From Micrococcaceae bacterium (GTDB lineage Bacteria; Actinomycetota; Actinomycetes; Actinomycetales; Micrococcaceae), in assembly GCA_013393415.1 (NCBI GenBank), contig JABXHI010000045.1:1-48080 (forward strand): DNA of 48,080 nucleotides, read 5' to 3'. Numbering within the stretch: position 1 is the stretch's first letter; the number at the start of each line of letters is the position of its first letter. Both the position numbers and the translations under genes were made by a program. This document shows, one piece after another, positions 16,995-25,116 of this stretch. The notes beneath the pieces are model-generated. The model did no database searches. It was not told the origin of the DNA and was given only the letters and a program-made list of their open reading frames with translations.

Positions 16995-17029
16995 GGGCCG
17001 CACCCGTGTCTGCCTCACAGGTGCGGCCC
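16995..17029 (-). terminator. Strong GC hairpin downstream of the OmpA-like gene
   Basis: GGGCCGCACC (16995-17004) and GGTGCGGCCC (17020-17029) pair perfectly over ten bases. The hairpin is 24 bases after the OmpA-like stop on the minus strand and ahead of the RibD-like start. It lacks a T-tract, as is common for actinobacterial terminators. Confidence 0.55.
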
Positions 17030-17052
17030 GGAACCATTCAATCTTGGGGGTT

Positions 17053-18336
17053 TTACTGACTTTCGGTGCCGGATTCCTCGGCTTCGAAGTCAATTTCTGG
17101 TTCGTAGTCGGTGGGCGTCACGGTAATGACGACGCGGCGGTTGTCTTGACGGCCCGCATCGGTCTCGTTGCTGGCTCGCGGGTAGTCCTCGCCCATACCC
17201 GTGGCGGTGACGTTACCATCGGCGATGTCGCTGTGTTCTTTCAACCAGGCGACCACCGATTCGGCACGTTTTTCTGAAAGTTCGTCGTTGTCGGCGTATT
17301 GTTCGGATTGGAGGTTATCGGTGTGGCCTTCCACGGTGATGGCGTAGTCTCCACCGCGGTTTTCGATGTCGACTGCGATGGCTTCGAGTTCAGATGTGGC
17401 ATCGGAACGCAGTGCATGCTCGTCACTATCAAAGAGCACATCGCCCTCGGTGGTGTAGGAGATCTCCTGGTCCTTTTCGGCGTACTCGGTGTGGTCGGCA
17501 CCCTCAACCTGGTAGGACTCTAGGTAGGCATGTTCAAAGTGCGCATGTCCCACGGAAATGCTGGGTATCTCGTACGTGCCTAACGTTTCGAAACTGACCA
17601 TGTCGTTGCTCTCGGTGAGCACGCTCGACCGGTTCAGTGTGGGTCCCATGTTGAATGACGCGAGGATATGTTCGCGCTGAATGTGAGGACGGATGACATG
17701 GGATACGTAATCACCGTCCTGGGCGTCATCGGGTTCGGTCTGACAGACCTGTTCTTGAAAGGAGCCTTCCGCCGTGATTGGTTCTGATTCAATGGCCGGC
17801 TGGACTTGTTCTTCTACCACGGTGCCATCGGGCAATTCCACGGCTTCCAGCACACGCTCCGGAATGCGATATCCCGGGATATACGAGTCCGAAATCTCGA
17901 CTGCCGGCAAGCAACCTCCGGGGGCCGGATATTCAATCACACACCCGGCTTGCCCTACGATTTCTGGGATGACGATGCCGGGTACCCCGGGGATTTCGAC
18001 TTGCTCACCATCAACCTCAACGGTCTGGTCTTCGAGGCCCTCAACTTCTTGTGCTTCCACCACGACGTCGTCGAGCCATTCGACGGTGGCCCCTTCCATC
18101 TCTTCGGCCTCGAGGCAGGCTTCGAATTCCATCGGTTCATCAACTTCGGCAACGAGCATGTTGTCATGTTGAATCTCGGTGGGTTCTTCCGGTGTCGATG
18201 GTTGTGCCGTGGCGACTTCGCCATCTTGAAATCCGGCGCGTTCGGGGGCAGCGCTGCAGGAGGTCAGGGCAAAGGCGCCGACGAAGCCGAGGCCTAGCGT
18301 GGACCGAACCAGGGTGGGCCAGTGAGCGATGGTCAT
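17053..18336 (-). CDS. OmpA-domain lipoprotein
   Basis: The 427-residue product begins with a lipoprotein signal peptide whose lipobox LTSC puts the lipidated Cys at residue 27. A long acidic region rich in Glu and Val follows. The C-terminal ~120 residues form an OmpA peptidoglycan-binding domain: FDSDEHALRSDATSELEAIA, then VEGHTDN, LSEKRAESVVAWL and GMGEDYPRASN. OmpA domains bind the diaminopimelate or equivalent residue of peptidoglycan, so this protein probably links the membrane to the wall. AAGGAG precedes the ATG. It follows the sigma factor and kinase genes on the same strand, with 89 bases and a possible weak terminator between. Confidence 0.92.
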   Translation of the reverse strand: MTIAHWPTLVRSTLGLGFVGAFALTSCSAAPERAGFQDGEVATAQPSTPEEPTEIQHDNMLVAEVDEPMEFEACLEAEEMEGATVEWLDDVVVEAQEVEGLEDQTVEVDGEQVEIPGVPGIVIPEIVGQAGCVIEYPAPGGCLPAVEISDSYIPGYRIPERVLEAVELPDGTVVEEQVQPAIESEPITAEGSFQEQVCQTEPDDAQDGDYVSHVIRPHIQREHILASFNMGPTLNRSSVLTESNDMVSFETLGTYEIPSISVGHAHFEHAYLESYQVEGADHTEYAEKDQEISYTTEGDVLFDSDEHALRSDATSELEAIAVDIENRGGDYAITVEGHTDNLQSEQYADNDELSEKRAESVVAWLKEHSDIADGNVTATGMGEDYPRASNETDAGRQDNRRVVITVTPTDYEPEIDFEAEESGTESQ

Positions 18337-18397
18337 GGTGTCTCCTTACCGAGAGCAACAAGATTGTGGTTTTGCCTATGAGTCGGGCTCAACATCA

Positions 18398-18427
18398 AAA
18401 AAGTTGCAACCATTTCAAAAACTTTTT
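18398..18427 (-). terminator. Possible weak terminator after the kinase gene
   Basis: AAAAAGTT (18398-18405) and AACTTTTT (18420-18427) form an AT-rich eight-base dyad that overlaps the kinase stop codon. Read on the minus strand, the second arm ends in a T-run. The low GC content makes it weak; it may only partly separate the kinase from the OmpA-like gene. Confidence 0.35.
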
Positions 18428-19658
18428 AGCGTTCCTCGGTCACCCGGACTTGGTGACGAGTCTCGAGCTCTTCACCATCTGGGCCACGTGCGCGCAAAAT
18501 AATATCGTTGGTTCCCGGTTCCGTCGCGGTCACGGTCGTTTCTGCTTCGTCGACGACGTGGGTACCGGTGGGCAGCGCCCAGACCCAACTGTCTAGACCC
18601 TCGGTTTCGGCGGTGAATGTGGCCGCTTCGCCCACGGTGACCTCTTCGGGGCCGGTGATGGCGATCGAGGCATCATCGTTGGCGGATGGATACCGGTCCC
18701 CACCCAAGAACAGGCCGAGCACCAGACCGATGATACCGGTCACCACGGCTAAACCGCTCAGCAGCAGCGTCGCCATCTGCGCGTCACGCCCTACAACGGG
18801 CGTCGGGATCGAATCTTGGAGTTCACCGTCCGCGGTGTGTTTCGGCGGCGAGGCGGGTGGCGCTGACGGTGCCGGGGCAGGTACCAGCGCCTTTTCGATT
18901 TCGTCTAGCCATTGGGCCACGGTCTGTTGGCGGTCGGACGGATCGCTGTGCATGCCGCGTTGCACCACCTTGGTGAACGCTTCCGGCGGTTGGCTGCCTT
19001 CAACCACCCAGGCCAACAGCGCTGAGGCAGCCCAGATATCGGCACGAGTGTCGACCATGCCCGGTTGTGATTGTTCGGGTGGACGAAATCCTGCGGTGCC
19101 TCCAGACACCGTCAGGCCGGAATTGATGGCGAGGTCCTTACACATGCCTAAATCCGCAACCAGCAGACGCTCATCGCTGCGGATCAGATGCGACGCCGTT
19201 GACTGTGAGGCTTCAGGGTGCGGTTCACTCGCGATCAACAAGTTCCCCGGGCTCAGATCCCGGTGCACCAGTTGTGCCGTATGGACGGCTTCTAGGGCGC
19301 TCGCCAAGGGACGGACCAGGTTCAACACGTCGGTCGAAGATGGTTTCCAACCTTGCGCTCGCAACGATTGCACGCGTTTCTCTAGGGTGGCGCGGTCGGC
19401 CAGTTCCAACACCAAAAAGGGTTGTTGGCGTGACGATTCGCCGATGTCGTGCACAGTGACGACGTGTTCGGACGCAATGCGACGCAGACTGCGGCCCTCG
19501 GAAATGAACCGTTCGCGAATTTCAGGGTTCAGACTGTGGTTCTCCGCAAGGATTTTGACCACCACGGTGTCATCGAGCAGGTCATCCTGAGCGCGGTAGA
19601 CGGTCGCGAATGAGCCGACGCCGAGGACCTCGCCGAGTTCATACCGTCCCGCGTTCAT
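18426..19658 (-). CDS. Transmembrane serine/threonine protein kinase
   Basis: The 410-residue product has a Hanks-type kinase domain in the first ~265 residues: glycine loop GVGSFATVY (13-21), ATP-anchoring Lys35, catalytic loop HRDLSPGN with Asp134, and DLG (169-171) in place of DFG. A Pro-rich linker leads to one membrane helix at about 300-325. An extracytoplasmic Ig/PKD-like domain of ~80 residues follows (ITGPEEVTVGEAATFTAE and later). PASTA repeats, usual in PknB, are absent. Its ATG overlaps the stop of the ECF sigma factor gene (ATGA), so both are co-translated. I infer that it senses an outside signal and phosphorylates proteins linked to this regulon. Confidence 0.93.
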   Translation of the reverse strand: MNAGRYELGEVLGVGSFATVYRAQDDLLDDTVVVKILAENHSLNPEIRERFISEGRSLRRIASEHVVTVHDIGESSRQQPFLVLELADRATLEKRVQSLRAQGWKPSSTDVLNLVRPLASALEAVHTAQLVHRDLSPGNLLIASEPHPEASQSTASHLIRSDERLLVADLGMCKDLAINSGLTVSGGTAGFRPPEQSQPGMVDTRADIWAASALLAWVVEGSQPPEAFTKVVQRGMHSDPSDRQQTVAQWLDEIEKALVPAPAPSAPPASPPKHTADGELQDSIPTPVVGRDAQMATLLLSGLAVVTGIIGLVLGLFLGGDRYPSANDDASIAITGPEEVTVGEAATFTAETEGLDSWVWALPTGTHVVDEAETTVTATEPGTNDIILRARGPDGEELETRHQVRVTEER

Positions 19659-20323
19659 ACTGCACCGTCCTGATGACGCAACCGGGCGGCCACCATCGCG
19701 CGGCCCCGGCTGATTTGAGCTTTCACAGTGCCCTCCGCACGCTCCAAACGTTCGGCGATATCGGCATAGGGTTCGCCTTCGATATCACGCAGGATGACGG
19801 GTATTCGATAGAGCTCAGGGAGGGCATCCAGCGCGTCGCGTACGGTGGCACGAGTCGCAATGACGGAACTCATGTGCGCGGCCGGGGAAATGTCGCCGTC
19901 ATCGAGTGGAACAGTCGCGCGTTGTCGACGCAGATGATCCACCACGCGCCGTCGCACAATACTGTGCACCCACGTGGTGACTTTGCTGCGGCCGTCGTAG
20001 GTATGAACCGAGTCGGCAATAGAAATGAGCGCATCCTGACTCACATCATCCACCGCTGTATGGTCCAAGAGTGCGGCTCCGGCGAAGCGGCGGACCGTGC
20101 CGGAACCGTCCAAGACTTCCAAGAACAGTTCGACGGCTTGCGGTTCGGACGTGGCATGTTCAGCAAGCAGGGCCAGTGCCTCATCCAGATGAGAAGAATT
20201 GGTCAGCGGTGTGGTCGCTCGGCGAGCGGACGTATAGTCGGCCTTATGCAGCGCGTGGTTTAACGTCATGAGCGAGTCCGCTACATCCGTTGGCAGATGG
20301 TCGTTGGATCCCCTCATATCCAC
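19655..20323 (-). CDS. ECF-type RNA polymerase sigma factor
   Basis: The 222-residue product has sigma region 2 (DDVSQDALISIADSVHTYDGRSKVTTWVHSIVRRRVVDHLRR, about 92-133) and region 4 (LPELYRIPVILRDIEGEPYADIAERLERAEGTVKAQISRGR, about 168-208), without regions 1.1 and 3, as in extracytoplasmic-function sigma factors. The N-terminal ~80 residues are an extra helical part. The gene ends in an ATGA overlap with the Ser/Thr kinase. No anti-sigma gene is adjacent, so the kinase is a plausible regulator, as known for some ECF groups genetically linked to kinases. Confidence 0.92.
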   Translation of the reverse strand: MDMRGSNDHLPTDVADSLMTLNHALHKADYTSARRATTPLTNSSHLDEALALLAEHATSEPQAVELFLEVLDGSGTVRRFAGAALLDHTAVDDVSQDALISIADSVHTYDGRSKVTTWVHSIVRRRVVDHLRRQRATVPLDDGDISPAAHMSSVIATRATVRDALDALPELYRIPVILRDIEGEPYADIAERLERAEGTVKAQISRGRAMVAARLRHQDGAV

Positions 20324-20408
20324 GAGTCTATGGTGTCACATCGCTGATGTGTATTCTTATGTCCATCGTGTCAGTGCCATACGGTCGCATCATGTCTAGA
20401 CTGGGGGC

Positions 20409-21212
20409 ATGCGATCAGAACTCATTGGATTCGGAACACTCGTTCAAGCTGGCCGAGACAACCCAGATATTTACCGCACCGCAGCATTATCTGCACTGGA
20501 AATCGGGTATCGCACCCTCGACACGGCGCTACGGTACGAAAATGAGGTGCAAGTCGGCCAGGCCATTGCTCAAAGTGATGTGCCGCGTGACGAGATAACC
20601 GTCACGACCAAGATTCCCGGCCGCTTCCACGGCTACCACGAAGCCAAAACGTCCATCATTCGCTCGCTGAATGATTTGCGACTACCGTTCGTCGATAACG
20701 CCCTGATCCACTGGCCGTTGCCAAGACAGCACAAATATGTCGATACCTGGCGTGCGATGATTGAAATGCGTGACGCCGGACTGATCCGGACCATCGGTGT
20801 CTCGAACTTCTTACCCGAACACTTACAACGCTTGGCTGATGAAACCGGTGAGATGCCCGCCATCAACCAGGTGGAAATGCACCCGTACTTCGGGCAAGCA
20901 GAGCTACGGGCCTTCCATGACGACCACGGCATTGTCACCCAGGCGTGGTCACCGCTGGGACGCACATCGGACATGACTGATGACCCTGTGCTGACACGGG
21001 TTGCTGAGAAGCACTCGTCAACTCCGGTGGAAGTAGTGCTCGCTTGGCACATCCACCACGGCTCCATGCCGCTGCCAGCGTCGTCGAACCCTGAACGCCA
21101 GCGCGCGAATCTCCTGTTCGACGTCGAACTCGACGCGGACGATATTGCTGCCGTTGATGGTCTGGAACGTGGCCGAATCTATCAGGACCCCGCGGTGCAC
21201 GAGGAGTTTTAG
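20409..21212 (+). CDS. Aldo/keto reductase
   Basis: The 267-residue product is an NADPH-dependent (beta/alpha)8 aldo/keto reductase. The catalytic tetrad is visible: Asp and Tyr in LDTALRYENEVQVGQAI, Lys in TVTTKIPG, and His in NALIHWPLP. Later motifs GVSNFLPEHLQRL, NQVEMHPYF and SSNPERQRAN are typical of the AKR5-like branch that includes 2,5-diketo-gluconate reductases. It is a single gene, divergent from the sigma factor; GGGGGC precedes the ATG. The substrate is unknown. Confidence 0.93.
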   Translation: MRSELIGFGTLVQAGRDNPDIYRTAALSALEIGYRTLDTALRYENEVQVGQAIAQSDVPRDEITVTTKIPGRFHGYHEAKTSIIRSLNDLRLPFVDNALIHWPLPRQHKYVDTWRAMIEMRDAGLIRTIGVSNFLPEHLQRLADETGEMPAINQVEMHPYFGQAELRAFHDDHGIVTQAWSPLGRTSDMTDDPVLTRVAEKHSSTPVEVVLAWHIHHGSMPLPASSNPERQRANLLFDVELDADDIAAVDGLERGRIYQDPAVHEEF

Positions 21213-21300
21213 GCGAGAACACCCGAGCTATACCGCGCGTAGTGGAGGAAGTTTTCAGGCAGCTACACTAATCTATGTCCGATTGAAAGATTGAGAGTAG

Positions 21301-22230
21301 ATGAGCCAAACTTCCCAACGCAAAACGTCGCTAATCGGCAACCTGATCCGCGGCGCACTGATCGGCATCGTCGAGACCATCCCCGGTATTTCCGGTGGCA
21401 CGGTGGCCCTGGTTGTTGGTATCTACCAGCAGCTCATCGAATCGGCCTCCGCATTGATCCGCTGGAGCCTATCTCTGGTTCGTGGACGTCGTGACAACGC
21501 GCGCCAGTACTGGCAGAACATTTCCTGGCGGCTGCTCATCCCGTTGGGCATCGGCATGGTGGTCGCGGTCTTTACCGTTGCCGGCCCCGTGGTGCATCTG
21601 GTCGAAACCTATCCCGAGCGCATGCGTTCGCTGTTCTTTGGCATGGTTGCAGCCTCTGTCATGGTTCCGCTACTCATGGTTCGTGACGATGTGCAATACC
21701 GCCGCAAAAAGTTGGGGTGGCGCCATGCGGTCTTCTTCGTTGTCGGCGGCGTCGTCGCATTTGCCGTGCTCTCGCTTCCGGCCACGCAAGCATTAGAACC
21801 ACACTGGTATGTGATCTTGCCAGCCGCAGCCATCGCTGTCTCCGCGCTGGTGCTCCCCGGGTTATCGGGTTCGCTTATTCTACTCACCGTCGGGCTCTAT
21901 GAACCGACACTAGGTGCTGTTGAGTCACTCGATTTTGGGTATCTCGCCGTGTTCGCCGCCGGGATGGTGCTCGGGCTGATCGTGATCGTACAAATCCTGA
22001 AATGGTTACTTGAACACCATCACGCGACCACGCTGATCGTCCTGTCCGGTGTGATGGTTGGCGCGTTGCGTGCCCTGTGGCCGTACCAGACCGAGGATGG
22101 CGCATTATTGCCCATCGGTGATGGCCTCGGGCTCAACATTGTGCTCGGCCTCGTCGGTGCCATCGTCGTGGTCGTGATGGTATTAGCCGATCGAAAGATG
22201 AGTCGTCGTGCACCACAACCCGTCCATTAG
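21301..22230 (+). CDS. DUF368 membrane protein (undecaprenyl-phosphate translocase, PopT-type)
   Basis: The 309-residue product is a polytopic membrane protein with the DUF368 signature IRGALIGIVETIPGISGGTVALVVGIY at about residues 16-42 and a second inverted-repeat-like ALVLPGLSGSLILLTVGLYEP near 183. Recent work assigned DUF368 proteins (PopT) to the return of undecaprenyl phosphate across the membrane, which recycles the lipid carrier of wall synthesis. The function here is by family. GAGAG precedes the ATG. The 3' end overlaps the GTG start of the NUDIX-zincin gene by 23 bases, suggesting co-translation. Confidence 0.92.
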   Translation: MSQTSQRKTSLIGNLIRGALIGIVETIPGISGGTVALVVGIYQQLIESASALIRWSLSLVRGRRDNARQYWQNISWRLLIPLGIGMVVAVFTVAGPVVHLVETYPERMRSLFFGMVAASVMVPLLMVRDDVQYRRKKLGWRHAVFFVVGGVVAFAVLSLPATQALEPHWYVILPAAAIAVSALVLPGLSGSLILLTVGLYEPTLGAVESLDFGYLAVFAAGMVLGLIVIVQILKWLLEHHHATTLIVLSGVMVGALRALWPYQTEDGALLPIGDGLGLNIVLGLVGAIVVVVMVLADRKMSRRAPQPVH

Positions 22231-22975
22231 CGTCGCCGCCGTCGTCCTGATGCGCGATGACGGCCGGATTGCTCTGGTCCGGAAGCATCATACGGACGCC
22301 TTCATGTTTCCCGGTGGTAAACCCGAGCCTTCCGAGGACGGGCCGACCACTGCCATCCGCGAAGTGTATGAGGAGCTCGGGCTCAGCTTAGATCCGCAGA
22401 CGCTAGAACATCTGGGCGATTTCACGACGCCGGCAGCCAACGAGCCCGGTACACAGCTGCTCTCCCAGGTGTATGCGGCAGCGCTGCCCGCAGGGGTTTC
22501 GGTCGCTGCCCAAGCCGAGATAGCTCAACTCATCTGGGTCGACGCTCACGACGTCGGGCTACCCTCCGGTACGACACTGGCACCGTTGAGCGCGACGATC
22601 TTGGGCTCTTTGGAGCAGCCGGAGGACGTCGAGATGAGACTCACAGAGTTTGAACAGTTGGTGAGTCAAGAGCTTGAATCCCTTCCGAAAGGGCTCGTCG
22701 ACAGTCTCGACAATGTCGTCTTTGCGGTGGAAGATCGTCCGGCTGATGGCTCATTGAACGTGCTCGGGACGTATGAGGGACATGATCGATTCGATCGGGC
22801 GGATTATGGTTACGCGCAGTTGCCTGACGCGATTGTGGTCTTCCGTGAGCCTATACTCGCTATTTGTGATGATGTAGCGCAAGTGCGTCATGAAGTCCAC
22901 GTCACGCTGGTGCACGAGATCGGGCATTACTACGGGATTGATGACGCCGCACTCCATGATCTTGGCTGGGCGTAA
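22208..22975 (+). CDS. NUDIX hydrolase fused to a zincin-like metallopeptidase
   Basis: The first ~130 residues are a NUDIX hydrolase with a complete box (G36 through REVYEELG at 51-58). The last ~115 residues match the small actinobacterial zincin family (Zincin_1): MRLTEFEQLVSQELESLPKG, then LNVLGTYEG, LPDAIVVFREPIL, and the zinc motif HEIGH at 236-240. Both catalytic centres look intact. The family members usually occur as separate proteins of about 110-150 residues. An internal ATG at codon 142 has GGAGGA nine bases upstream, so the peptidase may also be made alone. Translation starts at GTG 22208, inside the DUF368 gene. Confidence 0.85.
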   Translation: MHHNPSISVAAVVLMRDDGRIALVRKHHTDAFMFPGGKPEPSEDGPTTAIREVYEELGLSLDPQTLEHLGDFTTPAANEPGTQLLSQVYAAALPAGVSVAAQAEIAQLIWVDAHDVGLPSGTTLAPLSATILGSLEQPEDVEMRLTEFEQLVSQELESLPKGLVDSLDNVVFAVEDRPADGSLNVLGTYEGHDRFDRADYGYAQLPDAIVVFREPILAICDDVAQVRHEVHVTLVHEIGHYYGIDDAALHDLGWA

Positions 22976-23032
22976 AACGCGTGCCACAATAATATCACGG
23001 CCCCGAACAGTGCCACCACAGGAGTGAACACC

Positions 23033-23371
23033 ATGAGTTACCCGCAGTATCAACAACAGCACCTACCGCCAAGCAACCTGCCACAACAGCATGGCGGTTA
23101 TGCTCCCCAACAGGAAGCGACGGATGGCCTGGGCAGTTGGGTGCTGACCACGTTTTTGATGTTCATTCCCCTGGTGAACATCATTTATTTGCTCGTGCTT
23201 GCCTTTGGTGGAAGCAACTCGCTTGCGAAACGGAACTTTGCGCGCGCCACACTCATCTGGATGCTCGTCAGTTTTGTTCTTGCGATTATCGTGGCCATTG
23301 TGCTGGCGACGGCTGGGGTCTCAATTTTTAATGAGCTCTCCAATAGCTACTCCACTAACTACGCGTACTGA
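23033..23371 (+). CDS. Small two-helix membrane protein with a Gln/Pro-rich N-terminus
   Basis: The 112-residue product has a polar Gln/Pro-rich head (about 1-30) and two hydrophobic helices (LGSWVLTTFLMFIPLVNIIYLLVLAF and LIWMLVSFVLAIIVAIVLAT). The pattern is common in actinobacterial proteins of unknown function. The ATG at 23033 follows CAGGAG at eight bases, better than the in-frame GTG at 23024. The 3' end overlaps the convergent CHY zinc-finger gene by 13 bases. I do not assign a function. Confidence 0.75.
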   Translation: MSYPQYQQQHLPPSNLPQQHGGYAPQQEATDGLGSWVLTTFLMFIPLVNIIYLLVLAFGGSNSLAKRNFARATLIWMLVSFVLAIIVAIVLATAGVSIFNELSNSYSTNYAY

Positions 23372-23694
23372 CCAGGTGCAAAATACAGATTCGCGTGGGC
23401 TTTGCAGCCTGGGTTGAAATCCGTCTGACAACCCGGACACGAGCCGGTGGACAAATAGTCGGTGACGCTCAATTCCAGGCCGCACATGCCACATAAGACC
23501 GCTGGTTCATGGAAGTGGTCGGTTGGCCAAACCTCTGCAGGGTGGTCAGCGAGGGCCTCGTGACAGGCGTGGCACGAATAGTGGACATGGCAACAGTAGT
23601 GTTTTATGGCGATGACGTCGAAGGGCTGATGATAGTGCGCACAGCGCGTGTGATCATCGATTTGAATCCCATAGACCGACCGTTGCAATGTCAT
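23359..23694 (-). CDS. CHY zinc-finger protein
   Basis: The 111-residue product shows the CHY-type zinc finger: an N-terminal HTRCAHYHQPFDVIAIKHYCCHVHYSCHACHE stretch, with many Cys and His, and then LCGMCG and GSCPGCQTDFNPGCKAH. Small bacterial CHY proteins of this kind are widespread in Micrococcales, with unknown function; metal binding is safe to infer. It lies 23 bases downstream of the acyl-CoA dehydrogenase gene on the same strand and may be co-transcribed with it. Its tail overlaps the small membrane protein gene. Confidence 0.9.
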   Translation of the reverse strand: MTLQRSVYGIQIDDHTRCAHYHQPFDVIAIKHYCCHVHYSCHACHEALADHPAEVWPTDHFHEPAVLCGMCGLELSVTDYLSTGSCPGCQTDFNPGCKAHANLYFAPGQYA

Positions 23695-23717
23695 GTTCGT
23701 TCTTTCTGCCCCTGAGG

Positions 23718-24935
23718 TTAGCTGAACGCTGCTTCGCCGGTGAGTTTCTGGCCGACGATCAGGGTGTGTACCTCGTCGGTGCCCTCGTAGGTGCGTACCG
23801 ATTCAAGGTTGTTTGCATGGCGCAGCGGTGAGTACTCGGCGGTGATGCCGTTGCCTCCCAGGATGGTGCGGCACTCGCGAGCAATCTCAATAGACACCCG
23901 TACGTTATCGAGTTTCGCCATCGAGATGTGGTGCAGATCCATCGTGCCGGCATCGTTGGTTCGACCCAACTGCAGCGCCATGAGTTGGCCCTTATTCAGT
24001 GCGATGGTCATATCGGCAAGTTTCTTCTGGGTCAGTTGGTAGGCGGTCAGCGGCTTGCCGAACTGCATGCGGGTTGAAGCGTAATCCAGGGCGGATTCAA
24101 TCGAATCACGAGCCGCACCCAACGCGCCCCAGGCGATGCCATAGCGCGCCTCATTCAAGCAGGCGAATGGTCCACGCAAACCAGGGTTATGCGGCAGGAT
24201 CGTATCCACTGGGAGCTCTACATTCTCGAGCGAGATGTCGCACTGTAGGGATGCGCGCATCGAAAGTTTCTGTTCGATGGCTTCGGCAGAAAAGCCTGGT
24301 GTATCGGTTGGGACGATGAATCCACGCACCACCATGGCGTCATCGGGACGGGTATCACCGTCCGGATGCACACCGGCGGCCTTGGCATCAGCAACCGAGA
24401 CCTTGGCCCAAATGATGGTGATGTTGGCAATGGTCGCCAGGCCGATCCACCGCTTGGCGCCATTGAGTACCCATTGACCATCGACGAGCTTGGCGTGCGT
24501 TGTCATTGCTGACGGATCAGAACCCGCAGTTGGTTCGGTCAGCCCAAACGCACCGATCACTTCACCTTTGGCCATCTTTGGCAGCCAGGTCTGCTTCTGT
24601 TCTTCGGACCCGTTTTTGGCGATGGCGGTCATGGCCAGCGAGCCCTGCACTGAGATCACGGTACGCAGACCCGAATCGCCGGCTTCCATCTCATGCATGG
24701 CGATGCCATATTCGACGGCAGAGCGTCCGCCACAACCGTATCCTTCAATATGCATACCGAAGAGACCAAGCTCGGCCATTTCTGGGATCAGCTCGGTAGG
24801 CAAGTGCGCGTCGTCGTACCACCGGGCAATATTGGGGCGCACGCGCCGGTCCACGAATTCCGCAACGGTATCGCGAACTTGCAGCTCCTGCTCGGTGAAC
24901 ATCGAGGCGATATTGAAGAGATCTGTTGTCGACAT
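23718..24935 (-). CDS. Acyl-CoA dehydrogenase, glutaryl-CoA dehydrogenase-like
   Basis: The 405-residue flavoenzyme has the acyl-CoA dehydrogenase fold. Close likeness to glutaryl-CoA dehydrogenase is seen in DSGLRTVISVQGSLAM, NGSEEQKQTWLPKMAKGEVIGAFGLTEPTAGSDPS and the C-terminal ILGGNGITAEYSPLRHANNLESVRTYEGTDEVHTLIVGQ, where the catalytic Glu lies in YEGT. The known reaction oxidises and decarboxylates glutaryl-CoA to crotonyl-CoA. GGAG lies six bases from the ATG at 24935; the longer frame to 25025 adds a basic unconserved head. It is divergent from a class III CoA-transferase, a pairing expected for glutarate breakdown. A motif shared with the monooxygenase promoter lies between them. Confidence 0.9.
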   Translation of the reverse strand: MSTTDLFNIASMFTEQELQVRDTVAEFVDRRVRPNIARWYDDAHLPTELIPEMAELGLFGMHIEGYGCGGRSAVEYGIAMHEMEAGDSGLRTVISVQGSLAMTAIAKNGSEEQKQTWLPKMAKGEVIGAFGLTEPTAGSDPSAMTTHAKLVDGQWVLNGAKRWIGLATIANITIIWAKVSVADAKAAGVHPDGDTRPDDAMVVRGFIVPTDTPGFSAEAIEQKLSMRASLQCDISLENVELPVDTILPHNPGLRGPFACLNEARYGIAWGALGAARDSIESALDYASTRMQFGKPLTAYQLTQKKLADMTIALNKGQLMALQLGRTNDAGTMDLHHISMAKLDNVRVSIEIARECRTILGGNGITAEYSPLRHANNLESVRTYEGTDEVHTLIVGQKLTGEAAFS

Positions 24936-25060
24936 GAATGCTCCGTAGGTCTGACCGCGTGACGGCCTGCGTGGTATTTTCGTGATGCTCTTCACGGTAG
25001 CGAACCGGGTGGGTGCGGGCAACAAAGAGCCGCATCATTGTCCAGAACGTAAGCTATCCA

Positions 25061-25074
25061 TGCGGTTGTCGCAT
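25061..25074. promoter_or_regulatory. Candidate IclR operator between the dehydrogenase and CoA-transferase genes
   Basis: TGCGGTTGTCGCAT (25061-25074) differs from TGCGATTGTCGCAC at 28494 at position 5 and the last base only. It is an imperfect palindrome (TGCG-gttgt-CGCA). It lies between the two divergent genes, 43 bases before the CoA-transferase start. Confidence 0.45.
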
Positions 25075-25116
25075 CGATCTTGCAATGCGAGCCTCGGGCG
25101 GTTGAGCATAGAGACC

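Noticed and set aside
16979..17052. Small gene in the gap between the OmpA-like and RibD-like genes
   Set aside because: The gap is only about 75 bases and is filled by a ten-base-pair GC hairpin that fits a terminator.
18508..19590. A 360-codon plus-strand frame opposite the kinase gene
   Set aside because: Ser/Arg-rich antisense of a well-supported kinase domain.
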